DNA from: Sutterella faecalis
GTDB taxonomy: Bacteria; Pseudomonadota; Gammaproteobacteria; Burkholderiales; Burkholderiaceae_F
Reading direction: 5' to 3'
NCBI RefSeq assembly: GCF_006337085.1
Contig: NZ_CP040882.1
Location: forward strand, 1,488,001-1,552,000
DNA length: 64,000 bases
Both the position numbers and the translations under genes were made by a program. Below are positions 8,178 through 16,731 of the stretch, one piece after another. Under the pieces are notes generated by a model. That model was not told the DNA's origin. It ran no database searches and saw only the letters and a list, made by a program, of their open reading frames with translations. How positions within the stretch are numbered: position 1 is the first letter of the stretch; every line of letters begins with the position of its first letter.

Positions 8178-8551
8178 GGAAATATCATTGATAATATCAT
8201 ATATTATAGTTCTAATCACTATAGAAATCAATGTTCTCGGATTAATTTTCAAGGTCAAAAAGCAGTCCCAGGCCGGATTTCGGACATGAAAAAAGCCCCA
8301 GAAATGAGGGAAACTCATCTGAGGCTTGCACGAAATTTCAATTTGTTGATTTTTAAGAATTCTTCATAGTGTGAAGATCTGAGGTTCTTTTAGTAATGAA
8401 TGTGTAGGGAGAATACTTATAAATTCATTTTGTGACATCCATGCGACGGCGCTATAGGGTTTACCCTCAGCTCAAATCAGCTACGGCATCAGACGTGCTC
8501 AATTGAGCGAACATCCCATCTCCCGTTCGCCGCAAGATCGCACAGAGCTCC
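8178..8551. other. gene-free stretch: IS1634 right end and autotransporter 3' flank
   Basis: AT-rich DNA. It holds the upstream part of the IS1634-like element, its right terminal repeat (8366-8392), the GTAAT duplication (8393-8397) and, at 8453-8468, TATAGGGTTTACCCTC. The last is a near-palindrome related to the motif found upstream of the autotransporter genes. No gene or clear terminator is visible behind the autotransporter ending at 8552. Confidence 0.6.
8366..8392. repeat. right terminal inverted repeat of the IS1634-like element
   Basis: It ends GAGGTTCTTTTA, the complement of the left repeat at 4643-4669, with the direct repeat GTAAT immediately outside (8393-8397). Confidence 0.85.
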
Positions 8552-11242
8552 TCAAACCTCATTGAAGACCCACGAGAGCCGGGCGCCCACGGCGTGCGAG
8601 CGATGCCTCGATCCCGCCTTCATGACGGATCCTGTCAGCTCAACCCGCGTCTGCGGAAACTGAATTCCGATCTTCGCGTCGGCCGACATCTGGAATTTCG
8701 GCAGGTCCGCCACCGGAAGGGTCCCTCTTGCGCCTTCAATCCCCGGCACGGTCACCGTCATCGAAGCCGAATCGGATGCGAGTCCGTGAACCGCCGCATT
8801 GAGCGACCCGTCGATTCGCCGCGGGAGCCACGCTTCAAAGATGCCCTTTGCCGCGAAATTGATGCCGCCCTCTATGCGAGTGCCTAAAGTGGCCGAAACG
8901 GCGTATCCCCCCGACTCCCGGGTTTTGAGAACATCTCCCGATTCCGCCTGCCAGTTGGCTTCCGCGTCGCCCCACTTCCAGACGCGCACCCCGGAGAGCC
9001 CCGTCATCGCCCAGTCCACACGCGTGCTGCTCAAATCCCCAAAGAGAGGGCATTCCGTTATGAGACCAAAGCTCCAGAGCGAGCGCTTCACGCCCTCGGC
9101 ATGCAGAAATTCACCAGCGGACGGCACCTGCACCTTGTCCGCCGCTTCGGCCCAAGTGAGGTCCATCGTCACCCGCTTTTCATCGACCGGCACGTGCACG
9201 AAGACGGAAACGATTGCGCGCTCTGAAGAACCGGTGAGCGGGAGCTGAGTCTCTTCAGCATGCTGATTGAAGTCCGATTCCGTAAAGGCGCCGTAGAGCC
9301 CGAAGCGGATATCACCTTTCCCCAACACAAAAGCGCCCCGAATGGTCGTGTCGTCGCTCGCCACCTGTTGATTCAACCCCAGCTCCGGAATCGGAACAGA
9401 GGTCCGGCTTCTTCCTCCCGACGCGTCCACCAGGACGGGGATGGAGGTCATCACCTCCGGGATCTTTCGCAGGATGGAGTCTTCTTCCACGGGTACCGGC
9501 ACGCGCCCTTTGAGTTCAAGCGTTCGAACGGCGTCGCCAATGTTCCCCGAGAGCATCGTCATGTCGGCTGTCATCCGCTCGCGCGTCCCGATCGCCGCCG
9601 TGGAGCCGGCAACGCGAACGAGGTTCGAGGCCGTATGTTCAGGCTCCGTATAGAGAAAGAGCTTTCTGAAATACTGGGGCGTGAAGACATCCTTCCGCTT
9701 CAGCCACACGGCCTGAGTGAGATTCGCGAGCGGGCCTTCGAAGGCGGGCGGCTGGATAAGAATGTGGAGCTTTCCGTCAGCGCCGTAGTAGAGGTCTCCC
9801 GTTTCCCCTTCGGACCCCACGTACACCGTAAGGTTTTCAAGCCCCGTCACCTTGCCTTTTGAGAAGTCGAGGCTCTCCACTGCGTCGCGGTCCGCGATCA
9901 GGGGCACGCGAGGAGTCTCTTCCTCCTCATTCCCTTCGGGAACATTTCCCCCACCATCATCCGACGGATTGTCCGGATCCTCTTCAGGCTCCTCATCCGG
10001 CTCATCCGGTACTTGAGGCACGGCTTCCGGGAAAATCCAGAGAATCGACCCCAGCTCAAAGTGGGTCCAGGTACCTTCTCCTGTCGTGAGCTTCGCGTTC
10101 GGGCCGTCGAGCTCAAGGACGCCCTCGCGGGCGACCAGAAGGTTCTGATGCTGACCGCCCTCTGCTTTTGCAGTGCCTTCGCCCACCTGAATGGCGACAT
10201 TGTCGGCAAGAAGAAAATCTTTTCCAATGACGAGCGTCCCGGCATCAGGATGCGCGTCGCCGGGAAGTTGATCGGCGTTGCTCCATTCGCTCGATCCGAC
10301 GATGAACCGGCCGCCCTTGAGGAGCTCAATTCTCATGGCCGCATCCGGATCGATCAGAAGGTCCCCCACGTGGAAGCGAGCGGGACCGAAAACGGAAGCT
10401 TCCAGGTTGTCCGGAATGTCGCCGCCCCCGAGAATCACCCGGGTGGTTCCCTTCGCGGCGTGAAAGACTTCTGCATTGAAGAGACCTCCCTGATGGATGA
10501 TCACAGAAGGCTCCTCGCTTTCGGATGCAGCTTCCTCCTCAATCCAGGGCGTCGCCCGCATCTCGATCATGCCGCCCTCTGAACGAACGCTGCCGACAGT
10601 GATCATCGAGTCGCCTTCCATGGAGATCCTGCCCGCTTCGCCGAGGTGAATGGCGCCTCCGGTTGAGCCGTCTTCATCAACTGCCCCAGCAATAGTGGAA
10701 GCTTCCTTCAGTTCAAGCAATCCATCTGCAAGACTGAGGTTCGAAACCTCTCCCAGAGACGAATAGCCTTCCAGCTGAATAACGCCATTTCCCGTAATCG
10801 CGATATTGGCGGATGGCGGACCGTAGGTGAAGGTTCCTTCACTCAATGTGAGCTTTCCCCCGGCAACATCGATTTCACCGATGCCTCCATAACTCGCCTC
10901 AATCCTGAGATTCCCACTCGAAGCGATCTCGAGCCGGCTGATAGCTGAAAGATCCTCTTCTGGCCCCCAGATCTCCTCTCCGGCAACAAACCGTTCGGAA
11001 GCCCATTCATCCTCCAACGTGTCTGCCTCGGCAGCTGAAAGAGGAAGCATCGCAATGCTGAAGCACGCCGCCGCGATGGGCGTCAGCCGGCAGCGAAAAG
11101 AGCGGAAGATGGTGGGGCGCCTCTCTCTCAGGTCCCTCGTACTTCGGGGTTCAGCGAGAGAAAGCAATTTTGTGGCCGCGGTGGCTTGCGAGGAGTCGCT
11201 CATTGCCATCCGGGCGAGCGTTCGTATTTGAGCGTTCGTCAT
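8552..11242 (-). CDS. autotransporter outer membrane beta-barrel protein
   Basis: A type V secretion protein of 896 residues. The start is the ATG at 11242, with a poor ribosome site, so a nearby internal start is possible. A long, charged N-region precedes a hydrophobic signal (LTPIAAACFSIAMLPLSAAEA, about residues 53-73). The passenger (about 75-600) has beta-helix-like repeats rich in Gly, Leu and Ala. An acidic Pro/Glu/Asp linker sits near 405-450 (PDEPDEEPEEDPDN). The last 280 or so residues form the beta-barrel, with alternating strands such as GDIRFGLYGAFTES, ending GARLSWVFNEV; the terminal residue is Val and not the usual Phe. No protease motif was recognised; adhesin or surface scaffold is the likely role. 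Confidence 0.8.
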   Translation of the reverse strand: MTNAQIRTLARMAMSDSSQATAATKLLSLAEPRSTRDLRERRPTIFRSFRCRLTPIAAACFSIAMLPLSAAEADTLEDEWASERFVAGEEIWGPEEDLSAISRLEIASSGNLRIEASYGGIGEIDVAGGKLTLSEGTFTYGPPSANIAITGNGVIQLEGYSSLGEVSNLSLADGLLELKEASTIAGAVDEDGSTGGAIHLGEAGRISMEGDSMITVGSVRSEGGMIEMRATPWIEEEAASESEEPSVIIHQGGLFNAEVFHAAKGTTRVILGGGDIPDNLEASVFGPARFHVGDLLIDPDAAMRIELLKGGRFIVGSSEWSNADQLPGDAHPDAGTLVIGKDFLLADNVAIQVGEGTAKAEGGQHQNLLVAREGVLELDGPNAKLTTGEGTWTHFELGSILWIFPEAVPQVPDEPDEEPEEDPDNPSDDGGGNVPEGNEEEETPRVPLIADRDAVESLDFSKGKVTGLENLTVYVGSEGETGDLYYGADGKLHILIQPPAFEGPLANLTQAVWLKRKDVFTPQYFRKLFLYTEPEHTASNLVRVAGSTAAIGTRERMTADMTMLSGNIGDAVRTLELKGRVPVPVEEDSILRKIPEVMTSIPVLVDASGGRSRTSVPIPELGLNQQVASDDTTIRGAFVLGKGDIRFGLYGAFTESDFNQHAEETQLPLTGSSERAIVSVFVHVPVDEKRVTMDLTWAEAADKVQVPSAGEFLHAEGVKRSLWSFGLITECPLFGDLSSTRVDWAMTGLSGVRVWKWGDAEANWQAESGDVLKTRESGGYAVSATLGTRIEGGINFAAKGIFEAWLPRRIDGSLNAAVHGLASDSASMTVTVPGIEGARGTLPVADLPKFQMSADAKIGIQFPQTRVELTGSVMKAGSRHRSHAVGARLSWVFNEV

Positions 11243-11334
11243 GGATCTTAGTCATCGTGGTCAGTTGGCGCTTCGCTCTAGGCAAAGCAGACGAACGTCG
11301 CATTCTGCTGATCCGTAAACACCTTCATGCGTGG

Positions 11335-11346
11335 TATTAACCCTGA
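11335..11346 (-). promoter_or_regulatory. AGGGTTA-type motif upstream of autotransporter
   Basis: The minus strand reads CAGGGTTAATACC about 95 bases before the ATG at 11242. It shares AGGGTTA with the motifs upstream of the other two autotransporters. Role inferred from recurrence. Confidence 0.35.
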
Positions 11347-11403
11347 AACGCCCTCCCGTGTTTTCGCCAGTTGAATATGCAATACATTTCTTTTGGGCAA
11401 ACT

Positions 11404-11436
11404 AAAGCCCCGGCACGCCGAAACGCCCGGGGCTTT
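11404..11436 (-). terminator. intrinsic terminator-like hairpin behind UPF0210 gene
   Basis: Perfect 10-bp stem AAAGCCCCGG / CCGGGGCTTT (11404-11413 with 11427-11436), starting about 25 bases after the stop at 11462. On the minus strand it is followed by TTTAGTTTG, a weak T-tract. Confidence 0.6.
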
Positions 11437-11461
11437 GGGAATCAAGGCCAGAAGAAGGAAC

Positions 11462-12835
11462 TTAGTTCCTCAGGCTATGAATCGGAGCGGGGATGCGGCC
11501 TCCGAGCTTCACGAAGCCGGAAGCGTCGCCGCCCGGAACGCGGATGATGCTCGCTTCGCCAAGAAGGCCGCCGAAGACCGCAACATCGCCCACGGTCTTT
11601 CCCGGAACCGGGATCACGCGGACCGCGGTGGTCTTCCCGTTGATCATGCCGATCGCCGCTTCGTCGGCGATCATGCCCGAGATGGTGGATGCAGGCGTAT
11701 CGCCCGGAATCGCGATCATGTCGAGACCCACGGAGCAGACGGAGGTCATCGCTTCGAGCTTTTCGAGCGTGAGAGCGCCCGAGCGCGCAGCCGCTTCAAT
11801 GGCGCTGTCTTCCGACACCGGGATGAAGGCGCCGGAGAGTCCGCCCACGTGCGAGGAGGCGAAAACGCCGCCCTTCTTCACCTGGTCGTTCAGCATCGCG
11901 AGAATCGCGGTCGTGCCGGGCGCGCCGATGGAGGAGAGGCCGAGCGACTGGAAGATTTCGCCCACGCTGTCGCCAACGGCCGGCGTGGGAGCGAGCGAGA
12001 GGTCGGCAACGCCGAAGGGGAGATTGAGGCGCTTGGCGACTTCGTTTCCGATGATTTCGCCCACGCGCGTCACCTTGTAGGCCGTGTGCTTGATGACTTC
12101 GGCAGCATCCGTGATCGTGAGGTATTCGCCCTTCGCCTTCACGGCGCGGTCAAGCGCCTTCTTCACGACGCCCGGGCCCGAAACGCCCACGTCGATCACG
12201 ACGTCGGGTTCGCCGACGCCGAGGTAGGCGCCCGCCATGAAGGGCACGTCCTGCGGGATGTTGCAGAAGACGACGAGCTTGGCGCACCCGATTGCGTCGC
12301 GGTCCTTCGTTGCCTCTGCAACGTCGAGAATGCGTTCGCCCATGAGGCGCACGGCATCCATGTTGATGCCGGCCTTGGTCGACCCCACATTGATCGAGGA
12401 GCAGATGCGGTCCGTGGTGGCGAGCGCCTCGGGAAGCGCATCGATCAGGTTCTTTTCGCCCGGGGTCATGCCCTTCTCAACGAGGGCGCCGAAGCCGCCG
12501 ATGAAGTCGACGCCAACTTCCTTCGCAGCCTCATCGAGCACGCGGCAGGCGGCCACCATTTCGTCGCGCGAGAAGGCGGCGCCCACGGTGCCGATGGGCG
12601 AGACGGAAATGCGCTTGTTGACGACGGGAATCCCGTAGCGGTCGCCCACGAGATCGCAGGTTTCAACGAGCTTCGAGGCATAGCGCGAAATCTTGGCGCG
12701 GACCTTGTAGGCGAAGCTGTCGAAGTCGGATGAAACGCAGTCGAAGAGGTTGATGCCCATCGTGACGGTGCGGACATCCAGGTGCTCCGAGCGGAGCATG
12801 TTGATGGTGGAAAGTACCTCGCGGTCTGTCAGCAT
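11462..12835 (-). CDS. UPF0210 (DUF711/PFL) family protein
   Basis: A 457-residue member of the UPF0210 family, whose function is not established. Recognisable stretches are VRTVTMGINLFDC near the start, NKRISVSPIGTVGAAF, SSINVGSTKAGINMDAV, AKLVVFCNIPQDVPFMAG and DVGVSGPGVVKKAL. The length agrees with the family (about 445-460). It lies 45 bases downstream of an ACT-domain protein on the same strand. This pairing is widely conserved and suggests an amino-acid-responsive partnership, although the ligand is unknown. It is followed by a hairpin at 11404-11436. Confidence 0.9.
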   Translation of the reverse strand: MLTDREVLSTINMLRSEHLDVRTVTMGINLFDCVSSDFDSFAYKVRAKISRYASKLVETCDLVGDRYGIPVVNKRISVSPIGTVGAAFSRDEMVAACRVLDEAAKEVGVDFIGGFGALVEKGMTPGEKNLIDALPEALATTDRICSSINVGSTKAGINMDAVRLMGERILDVAEATKDRDAIGCAKLVVFCNIPQDVPFMAGAYLGVGEPDVVIDVGVSGPGVVKKALDRAVKAKGEYLTITDAAEVIKHTAYKVTRVGEIIGNEVAKRLNLPFGVADLSLAPTPAVGDSVGEIFQSLGLSSIGAPGTTAILAMLNDQVKKGGVFASSHVGGLSGAFIPVSEDSAIEAAARSGALTLEKLEAMTSVCSVGLDMIAIPGDTPASTISGMIADEAAIGMINGKTTAVRVIPVPGKTVGDVAVFGGLLGEASIIRVPGGDASGFVKLGGRIPAPIHSLRN

Positions 12836-12880
12836 TTTTTGGTTTCCTAAGAATTCAGGTATGTCGGATCAAGAGGCAGA

Positions 12881-13447
12881 TCAGTCCACCTTCACGCGGT
12901 GAATGGCTTCAAAAATATCGCGGTGCTGGAGATTGCAGCGCAGCCCCATCGCGCCCGCACGGTCAATCAGCGTGCGGTGGAGCGCCCGGCGGTCGACCTC
13001 GAGCGGAATCTGGGCTTCAAAGACCTGAAGCGACATGCCGTCCTCGATCGGGAAGGCGCGCAGGCTCTCAATGTTGATCTTCTGTTCGGCGAGGATGCGG
13101 GAGAACGTCGTGATGATGTCGTTCCGGTCCGGCCCCCAGATGCTGATCACATAGGGTTCGCCTTCAAGGTTTTCCGTGGGCTCAACAAAGTCGAGGACAA
13201 GAACGGCCTGCTTCAATTTGCGCCGGCGGATCTCTTCGTTCAAGTCGTCCTCAATCACGGACTTCTCGAGGTCGACAGGCTTCTGCACCACGCACATCAG
13301 GGCGAACTGCCCGTGAAGGGTTACCTGACTCACCTGCTCGAGGTTTGCGCCGTGGCGCGTAATCACGGAGGACACTGCGGATACGATGCCGGGACGGTCA
13401 AGGCCGAAAACGCCGACGAGAACGCGGTCCATATTTGCTTCTGTCAC
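12881..13447 (-). CDS. two-ACT-domain regulatory protein (GcvR-like)
   Basis: A 188-residue protein with two ACT domains, small ligand-binding folds that usually sense amino acids. ACT1 starts DRVLVGVFGLDRPGIVSAVS, and ACT2 is near residues 95-170 (YVISIWGPDRNDIITTFSRI). The start is set at GTG 13447 because AGGAG lies seven bases upstream; ATG codons at 13462 and 13432 are alternatives. The usual partner of UPF0210 is a single-ACT protein of about 90 residues (UPF0237), so this doubled form is closer in shape to GcvR. It probably shares a transcript with the UPF0210 gene. No DNA-binding domain is seen. Confidence 0.8.
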   Translation of the reverse strand: MTEANMDRVLVGVFGLDRPGIVSAVSSVITRHGANLEQVSQVTLHGQFALMCVVQKPVDLEKSVIEDDLNEEIRRRKLKQAVLVLDFVEPTENLEGEPYVISIWGPDRNDIITTFSRILAEQKINIESLRAFPIEDGMSLQVFEAQIPLEVDRRALHRTLIDRAGAMGLRCNLQHRDIFEAIHRVKVD

Positions 13448-13617
13448 GGGAAATCTCCTCATGGGGCCCAAAAATGAATCCTGGCCGGGGATTGGAGGCG
13501 CGTCATCGAACCGACGTGCTCCTCAGGGGTATGTGCGGATTGTTTAGTTTACGTCGAGAGCCCTCGGGACAGGGCAGAATGCACTCAAGAATCGTCTTAG
13601 ATTGCTTGAGAGGAGCC

Positions 13618-14454
13618 TCATCGCTTCGCAAACGCATCAGGCAATGCGAGGAGCCCCGAGAGCCTCGGAAAGGCGGCGATGGCGGCGTCTCGCGAAACCT
13701 TTGCCGCCTCGTCGACCGTGATGCCCCGGAGTTCTGCGGCCGCCCTTGCGGCCTCAAGAATGTCCGCGGGTTCAGTGAAAAGAGACTTTCCCTCTCGCTC
13801 ATGGGCGTCCCGCCGCTTTGATCCCGGCATGTCGGGCGCATCGGTCTCAAGGAGCCAGGCGCCGTCAGGGAGTTCCGCAAGGTGCCGGCGGATCCGCTTG
13901 CTGCCCGCGTAGGTGCAGGCGCCCCCGAATCCCAGCCGGAGGCCAAGTTGAAGAAACGCATCGCGCTCGACGTCGGAGCCGTTGAAGGCGTGAACCGCGC
14001 CGCCAGGGGGCGGGAGGCGCCTCAGCGCGCCCATCGTCTGCGATCCGCTTTTCCTCACGTGAATCGAGAGCGGAAGCGAAAATTCCCGGGCGATCCGAAG
14101 TTCCGCCAGAAACACTTCCCTGGCAAGCACCTGATCAATGCCGGGCACAAAACCATCCAAACCCACTTCGCCGATGCCGATGAAGTGGGGGTCTTCCATC
14201 CGGCGTTGAACCTCATCGCGAAGCTTCTCAATCGTTCCGTCGCCCACTTCATCAAGGGCGAGCGGATGGATGCCGAGGAGGTACCCCAACCCCGCTTCGC
14301 AGGCGACCTCGCGGGTGAGATCCCAGTTCGAAGGGCCCCCGGCGCAGAGGAGCATGTTTTCGACCCCTGCACGCCGGGCGTCGGCGAGAAGTTCCGGGAG
14401 GCGCTCCTCAAGCCTCGGGACCCAGAGGTGCGAGTGCGTATCGATGAAGCCCAT
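13618..14454 (-). CDS. TatD family metal-dependent DNase
   Basis: A 278-residue TIM-barrel hydrolase of the TatD family, which has magnesium-dependent 3'-5' exonuclease activity. The metal motif THSHLW lies at residues 6-11. GIGEVGLDGF (first Glu region), LPLSIHVRKS, GAVHAFNGS and LLETDAPDM supply the other metal-binding His and Asp residues. Length is usual (about 260-280). The ATG at 14454 lies 14 bases after the lolD stop, so it is likely co-transcribed with lolCD. The paralogue (TatD, YcfH or YjjV) cannot be fixed from the sequence alone; the neighbourhood resembles that of YcfH. Confidence 0.88.
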   Translation of the reverse strand: MGFIDTHSHLWVPRLEERLPELLADARRAGVENMLLCAGGPSNWDLTREVACEAGLGYLLGIHPLALDEVGDGTIEKLRDEVQRRMEDPHFIGIGEVGLDGFVPGIDQVLAREVFLAELRIAREFSLPLSIHVRKSGSQTMGALRRLPPPGGAVHAFNGSDVERDAFLQLGLRLGFGGACTYAGSKRIRRHLAELPDGAWLLETDAPDMPGSKRRDAHEREGKSLFTEPADILEAARAAAELRGITVDEAAKVSRDAAIAAFPRLSGLLALPDAFAKR

Positions 14455-14468
14455 GGCAGCCTGGCGCT

Positions 14469-15170
14469 TTAGAAACTCTTTTCGACGGGTTCGATCGCGC
14501 CGTCAGCGAGCTTCACCACGCGGTCGCAGAGACGAGCGAGATCGCGGTCGTGCGTGACGATGACGATGGCTGCGCCCTTCTCGTGCGCGAGTTTAAGAAG
14601 CGACTGAAAGACCTGCTCGGCCGTTTCCTCATCGAGATTCCCTGTAGGTTCGTCGGCAAGGATGCAGGCGGGTTCCGTAATGAGCGCGCGGGCAATCGCC
14701 ACTCGCTGGCGTTCGCCCCCGGAGAGCTGCGACGGCAGGTGGTCGAGCCGGTGGCCAAGTCCCACAGCTTCGAGCGCTGTCCTCGCCTTCTGACGCGCTT
14801 CCGTCCGGTTCATGCGGCGGATGAAGAGCGGCATCGCCGCGTTGTCGAGCGCCGTGAATTCGGGGAGCAGATGATGAAACTGATAGACGAAGCCGAGGCG
14901 CCGGTTTCTCAAGCGTCCGCGCTCCGACTCCGAGAGCCCGGAAAGCTTTTCGCCCGCAATGGAAACTTCACCTGCGTCCAGAGCGTCCAACCCTCCCAGG
15001 ATATGAAGGAGCGTCGACTTTCCTGACCCGGAGGCCCCGAGAATCGCAACGGTTTCGCCCGGCATCACGGTGAGGTTCACATCCTTCAGGACCGGCACAG
15101 CCGCCGCGCCGTCGCGGTAGGCCTTGGCAACATGAGCCGCCGAGAGAACGGGTTCATTCGCGTTATTCAT
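14469..15170 (-). CDS. lolD: lipoprotein-releasing system ATP-binding protein LolD
   Basis: ATPase of the LolCDE transporter, which extracts outer-membrane lipoproteins from the inner membrane and hands them to LolA. The 233 residues contain Walker A (GASGSGKST), the signature LSGGERQR and Walker B (CILADEPTGNLD), with the MacB/LolD-like phrase FVYQFHHLLPEFTALDN. The start is the ATG at 15170: GGAGG lies nine bases upstream and the ATG overlaps the lolC stop by eight bases (ATGAATAA). A longer frame to 15233 runs inside lolC and is rejected. LolA, the periplasmic acceptor, is at 53109-53735. Confidence 0.93.
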   Translation of the reverse strand: MNNANEPVLSAAHVAKAYRDGAAAVPVLKDVNLTVMPGETVAILGASGSGKSTLLHILGGLDALDAGEVSIAGEKLSGLSESERGRLRNRRLGFVYQFHHLLPEFTALDNAAMPLFIRRMNRTEARQKARTALEAVGLGHRLDHLPSQLSGGERQRVAIARALITEPACILADEPTGNLDEETAEQVFQSLLKLAHEKGAAIVIVTHDRDLARLCDRVVKLADGAIEPVEKSF

Positions 15171-16422
15171 AACGGAGCGCCTCCGCAGGATGAAGTCTTG
15201 CCGCGCGCCAGCTCGGGTAGAGCGTGGCGACAAGGGACAATAGGAAGGAGAAGACCGAAATCGGAATGATGTCGGAGAGCCGCGGGTCGGAAGGCATGGA
15301 GCTGATGAAGTAGATCTCTCTCGGGAGGAATTCGACCCCCATGAGGCCTTCTATGAAGCTCACGATGGAACCCACGTTATAGGCAACAAGGAGCCCCGCG
15401 GCGACGCCCGCCGCCACGCCCACAATCCCGACGATCGTTCCCTGAATCATGAAGATTGCGAGGATGGAGGAGCGCGAAGCGCCGAGCGTTCTCAGAATCG
15501 CAATGTCGGCCTGCTTTTCCTTTACCGTCATGACGAGGGTGGACACGAGACCGAAGGCGCCCACAAGCACGATCAGGAAAAGAATAATCCCCATCATGCG
15601 CTTTTCAACCTGGACGGCTGCAAACCACGTGCGGTTCTGACGCGACCAGTCGGATGCGTAGACGCCCGCGGGGAGCATCTCAGCCACCGAGCGCGCGATC
15701 GCGGGCGCCTGATTCATGTCGGCAGTGCGGAGTCTCAGCCCCTGGGGACCCCCGGTGCGGAAAATCGCCGCAGCGTCCTCAATATTGAGAAGCGCCATGG
15801 TGCTGTCGTATTCATAGTGGCCGGAAGAAAGGTACCCGAGGACCGTCAGCTGCCGCATCCTCGGCATGAGTCCGGCCGGGGTCATGTTGCCTTCGGGGAC
15901 GATGAGGGCCACCTTGTCGCCCGTTCGGACGCCCAATGCTCGCGCCAGATCGCGCCCGAGGATGACGCCGAAGCTCTTAGGCGTCAGGTCCTTCAATTCT
16001 GCGCCCCCGGAGATGTTCTCCGACATTTCGCTCACGCCCGGTTCCTTTGCGGGATCCACGCCCTTCACGAGCGCGCCGCGGACGACGGAGCCGGAATTAA
16101 AAAGCCCCTGCCCCTGCACGTAAGGCGCTGCGGCAAGGATGTCGCCCCGGGCTTCAAGCTCCTTTGCGAGTCCCTCAGCGTCCTTCAGCGGGCCCGGCAC
16201 GGCCGTCACTTCGATATGAGGAATCACGGAAAGCATCCGGTCGCGGACTTCTTTCTGAAAGCCGTTCATCACCGAAAGGACGATGATGAGGGCGGCCACG
16301 CCCAGCGCAATCGACGCGACGGAAATGCCGGAAATAAAGGACATGAAGCCGTCCCGGCGACGGCCTTTTCTGCCCTGCCTCGTATAAGTGAGGCCGATCA
16401 TGAATTCAAATGGCGTCTGCAC
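15163..16422 (-). CDS. lolC: lipoprotein-releasing ABC transporter permease, LolC/LolE family
   Basis: Inner-membrane permease of the Lol system, 419 residues. The GTG at 16422 gives MQTPFEFMIGLTYTR, which lines up with the usual LolC/E start, and AGGGA lies upstream. There is one N-terminal transmembrane segment (ISVASIALGVAALIIVLSVM), a large periplasmic domain (about residues 50-265) and three C-terminal segments (about 270-400) with LRTLGASRSSILAIF, the coupling region that contacts LolD. Only one permease gene is present here, so it may act as a homodimer or pair with a permease gene elsewhere; this is inference. It overlaps lolD. Confidence 0.92.
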   Translation of the reverse strand: MQTPFEFMIGLTYTRQGRKGRRRDGFMSFISGISVASIALGVAALIIVLSVMNGFQKEVRDRMLSVIPHIEVTAVPGPLKDAEGLAKELEARGDILAAAPYVQGQGLFNSGSVVRGALVKGVDPAKEPGVSEMSENISGGAELKDLTPKSFGVILGRDLARALGVRTGDKVALIVPEGNMTPAGLMPRMRQLTVLGYLSSGHYEYDSTMALLNIEDAAAIFRTGGPQGLRLRTADMNQAPAIARSVAEMLPAGVYASDWSRQNRTWFAAVQVEKRMMGIILFLIVLVGAFGLVSTLVMTVKEKQADIAILRTLGASRSSILAIFMIQGTIVGIVGVAAGVAAGLLVAYNVGSIVSFIEGLMGVEFLPREIYFISSMPSDPRLSDIIPISVFSFLLSLVATLYPSWRAARLHPAEALRYE

Positions 16423-16731
16423 AAAAAATCCCTTTTCCGGATCGTTTCCGAAAGCGGAAGGCCTTTTGGAAGTATTTTCTTTAAGGCGCTCATTCTAGCG
16501 GCCGCGTCAAGGGAAAAGCGCCGGGGTGACGGGAAAAGAATTGCGCAACAAATTGTTTTTCCTAGAGTTCACGGGAAAGATGTGCGATCCGGCGGCAGCG
16601 GCCTCTCCGGGAAGGCGCAGAAGGGATTAAAGAAGACCCGGGCGCCAGCGCACCGGAAGCCGTCCATCGAGAAGAGAACGTCCCGGATGCTGAGAGCGTC
16701 CCGCGTGCGGGCGGCTACAATGCCTTCCATT
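16423..16731. other. intergenic region between divergent lolC and rpfE-like genes
   Basis: About 309 bases with no supported gene. Promoters for both directions are expected here, but no consensus pair was recognised. The right half is very GC-rich. The ATG at 16732 has only a weak ribosome site; an in-frame ATG at 16720 is an alternative. Confidence 0.5.

Larger units (their letters stand above)
4643..8392 (-). mobile_element. IS1634-like element with TIRs and TSD, interrupted by a nested IS
   Basis: Terminal inverted repeats are visible: left 4643-4669 (TAAAAGAACCTCAATTCTTC...) and right 8366-8392 (the reverse complement with a few mismatches). Both are flanked by the direct repeat GTAAT at 4638-4642 and 8393-8397, a 5-bp target duplication. 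Inside lies one transposase gene on the minus strand, now in two pieces (8177 to about 6883, and about 5031 to 4666), separated by an IS110-superfamily element of about 1.85 kb. Without that insertion the element would be about 1.9 kb, the usual size for IS1634. The matching TSDs show it arrived as a unit. The split transposase should be inactive. Confidence 0.85.

Noticed and set aside
11393..12733. 446-codon plus-strand frame
   Set aside because: Antisense to UPF0210, which has full-length family similarity.
15817..16731. Upstream extension of the rpfE-like frame
   Set aside because: It overlaps lolC antisense; family similarity begins at the start near 16732.
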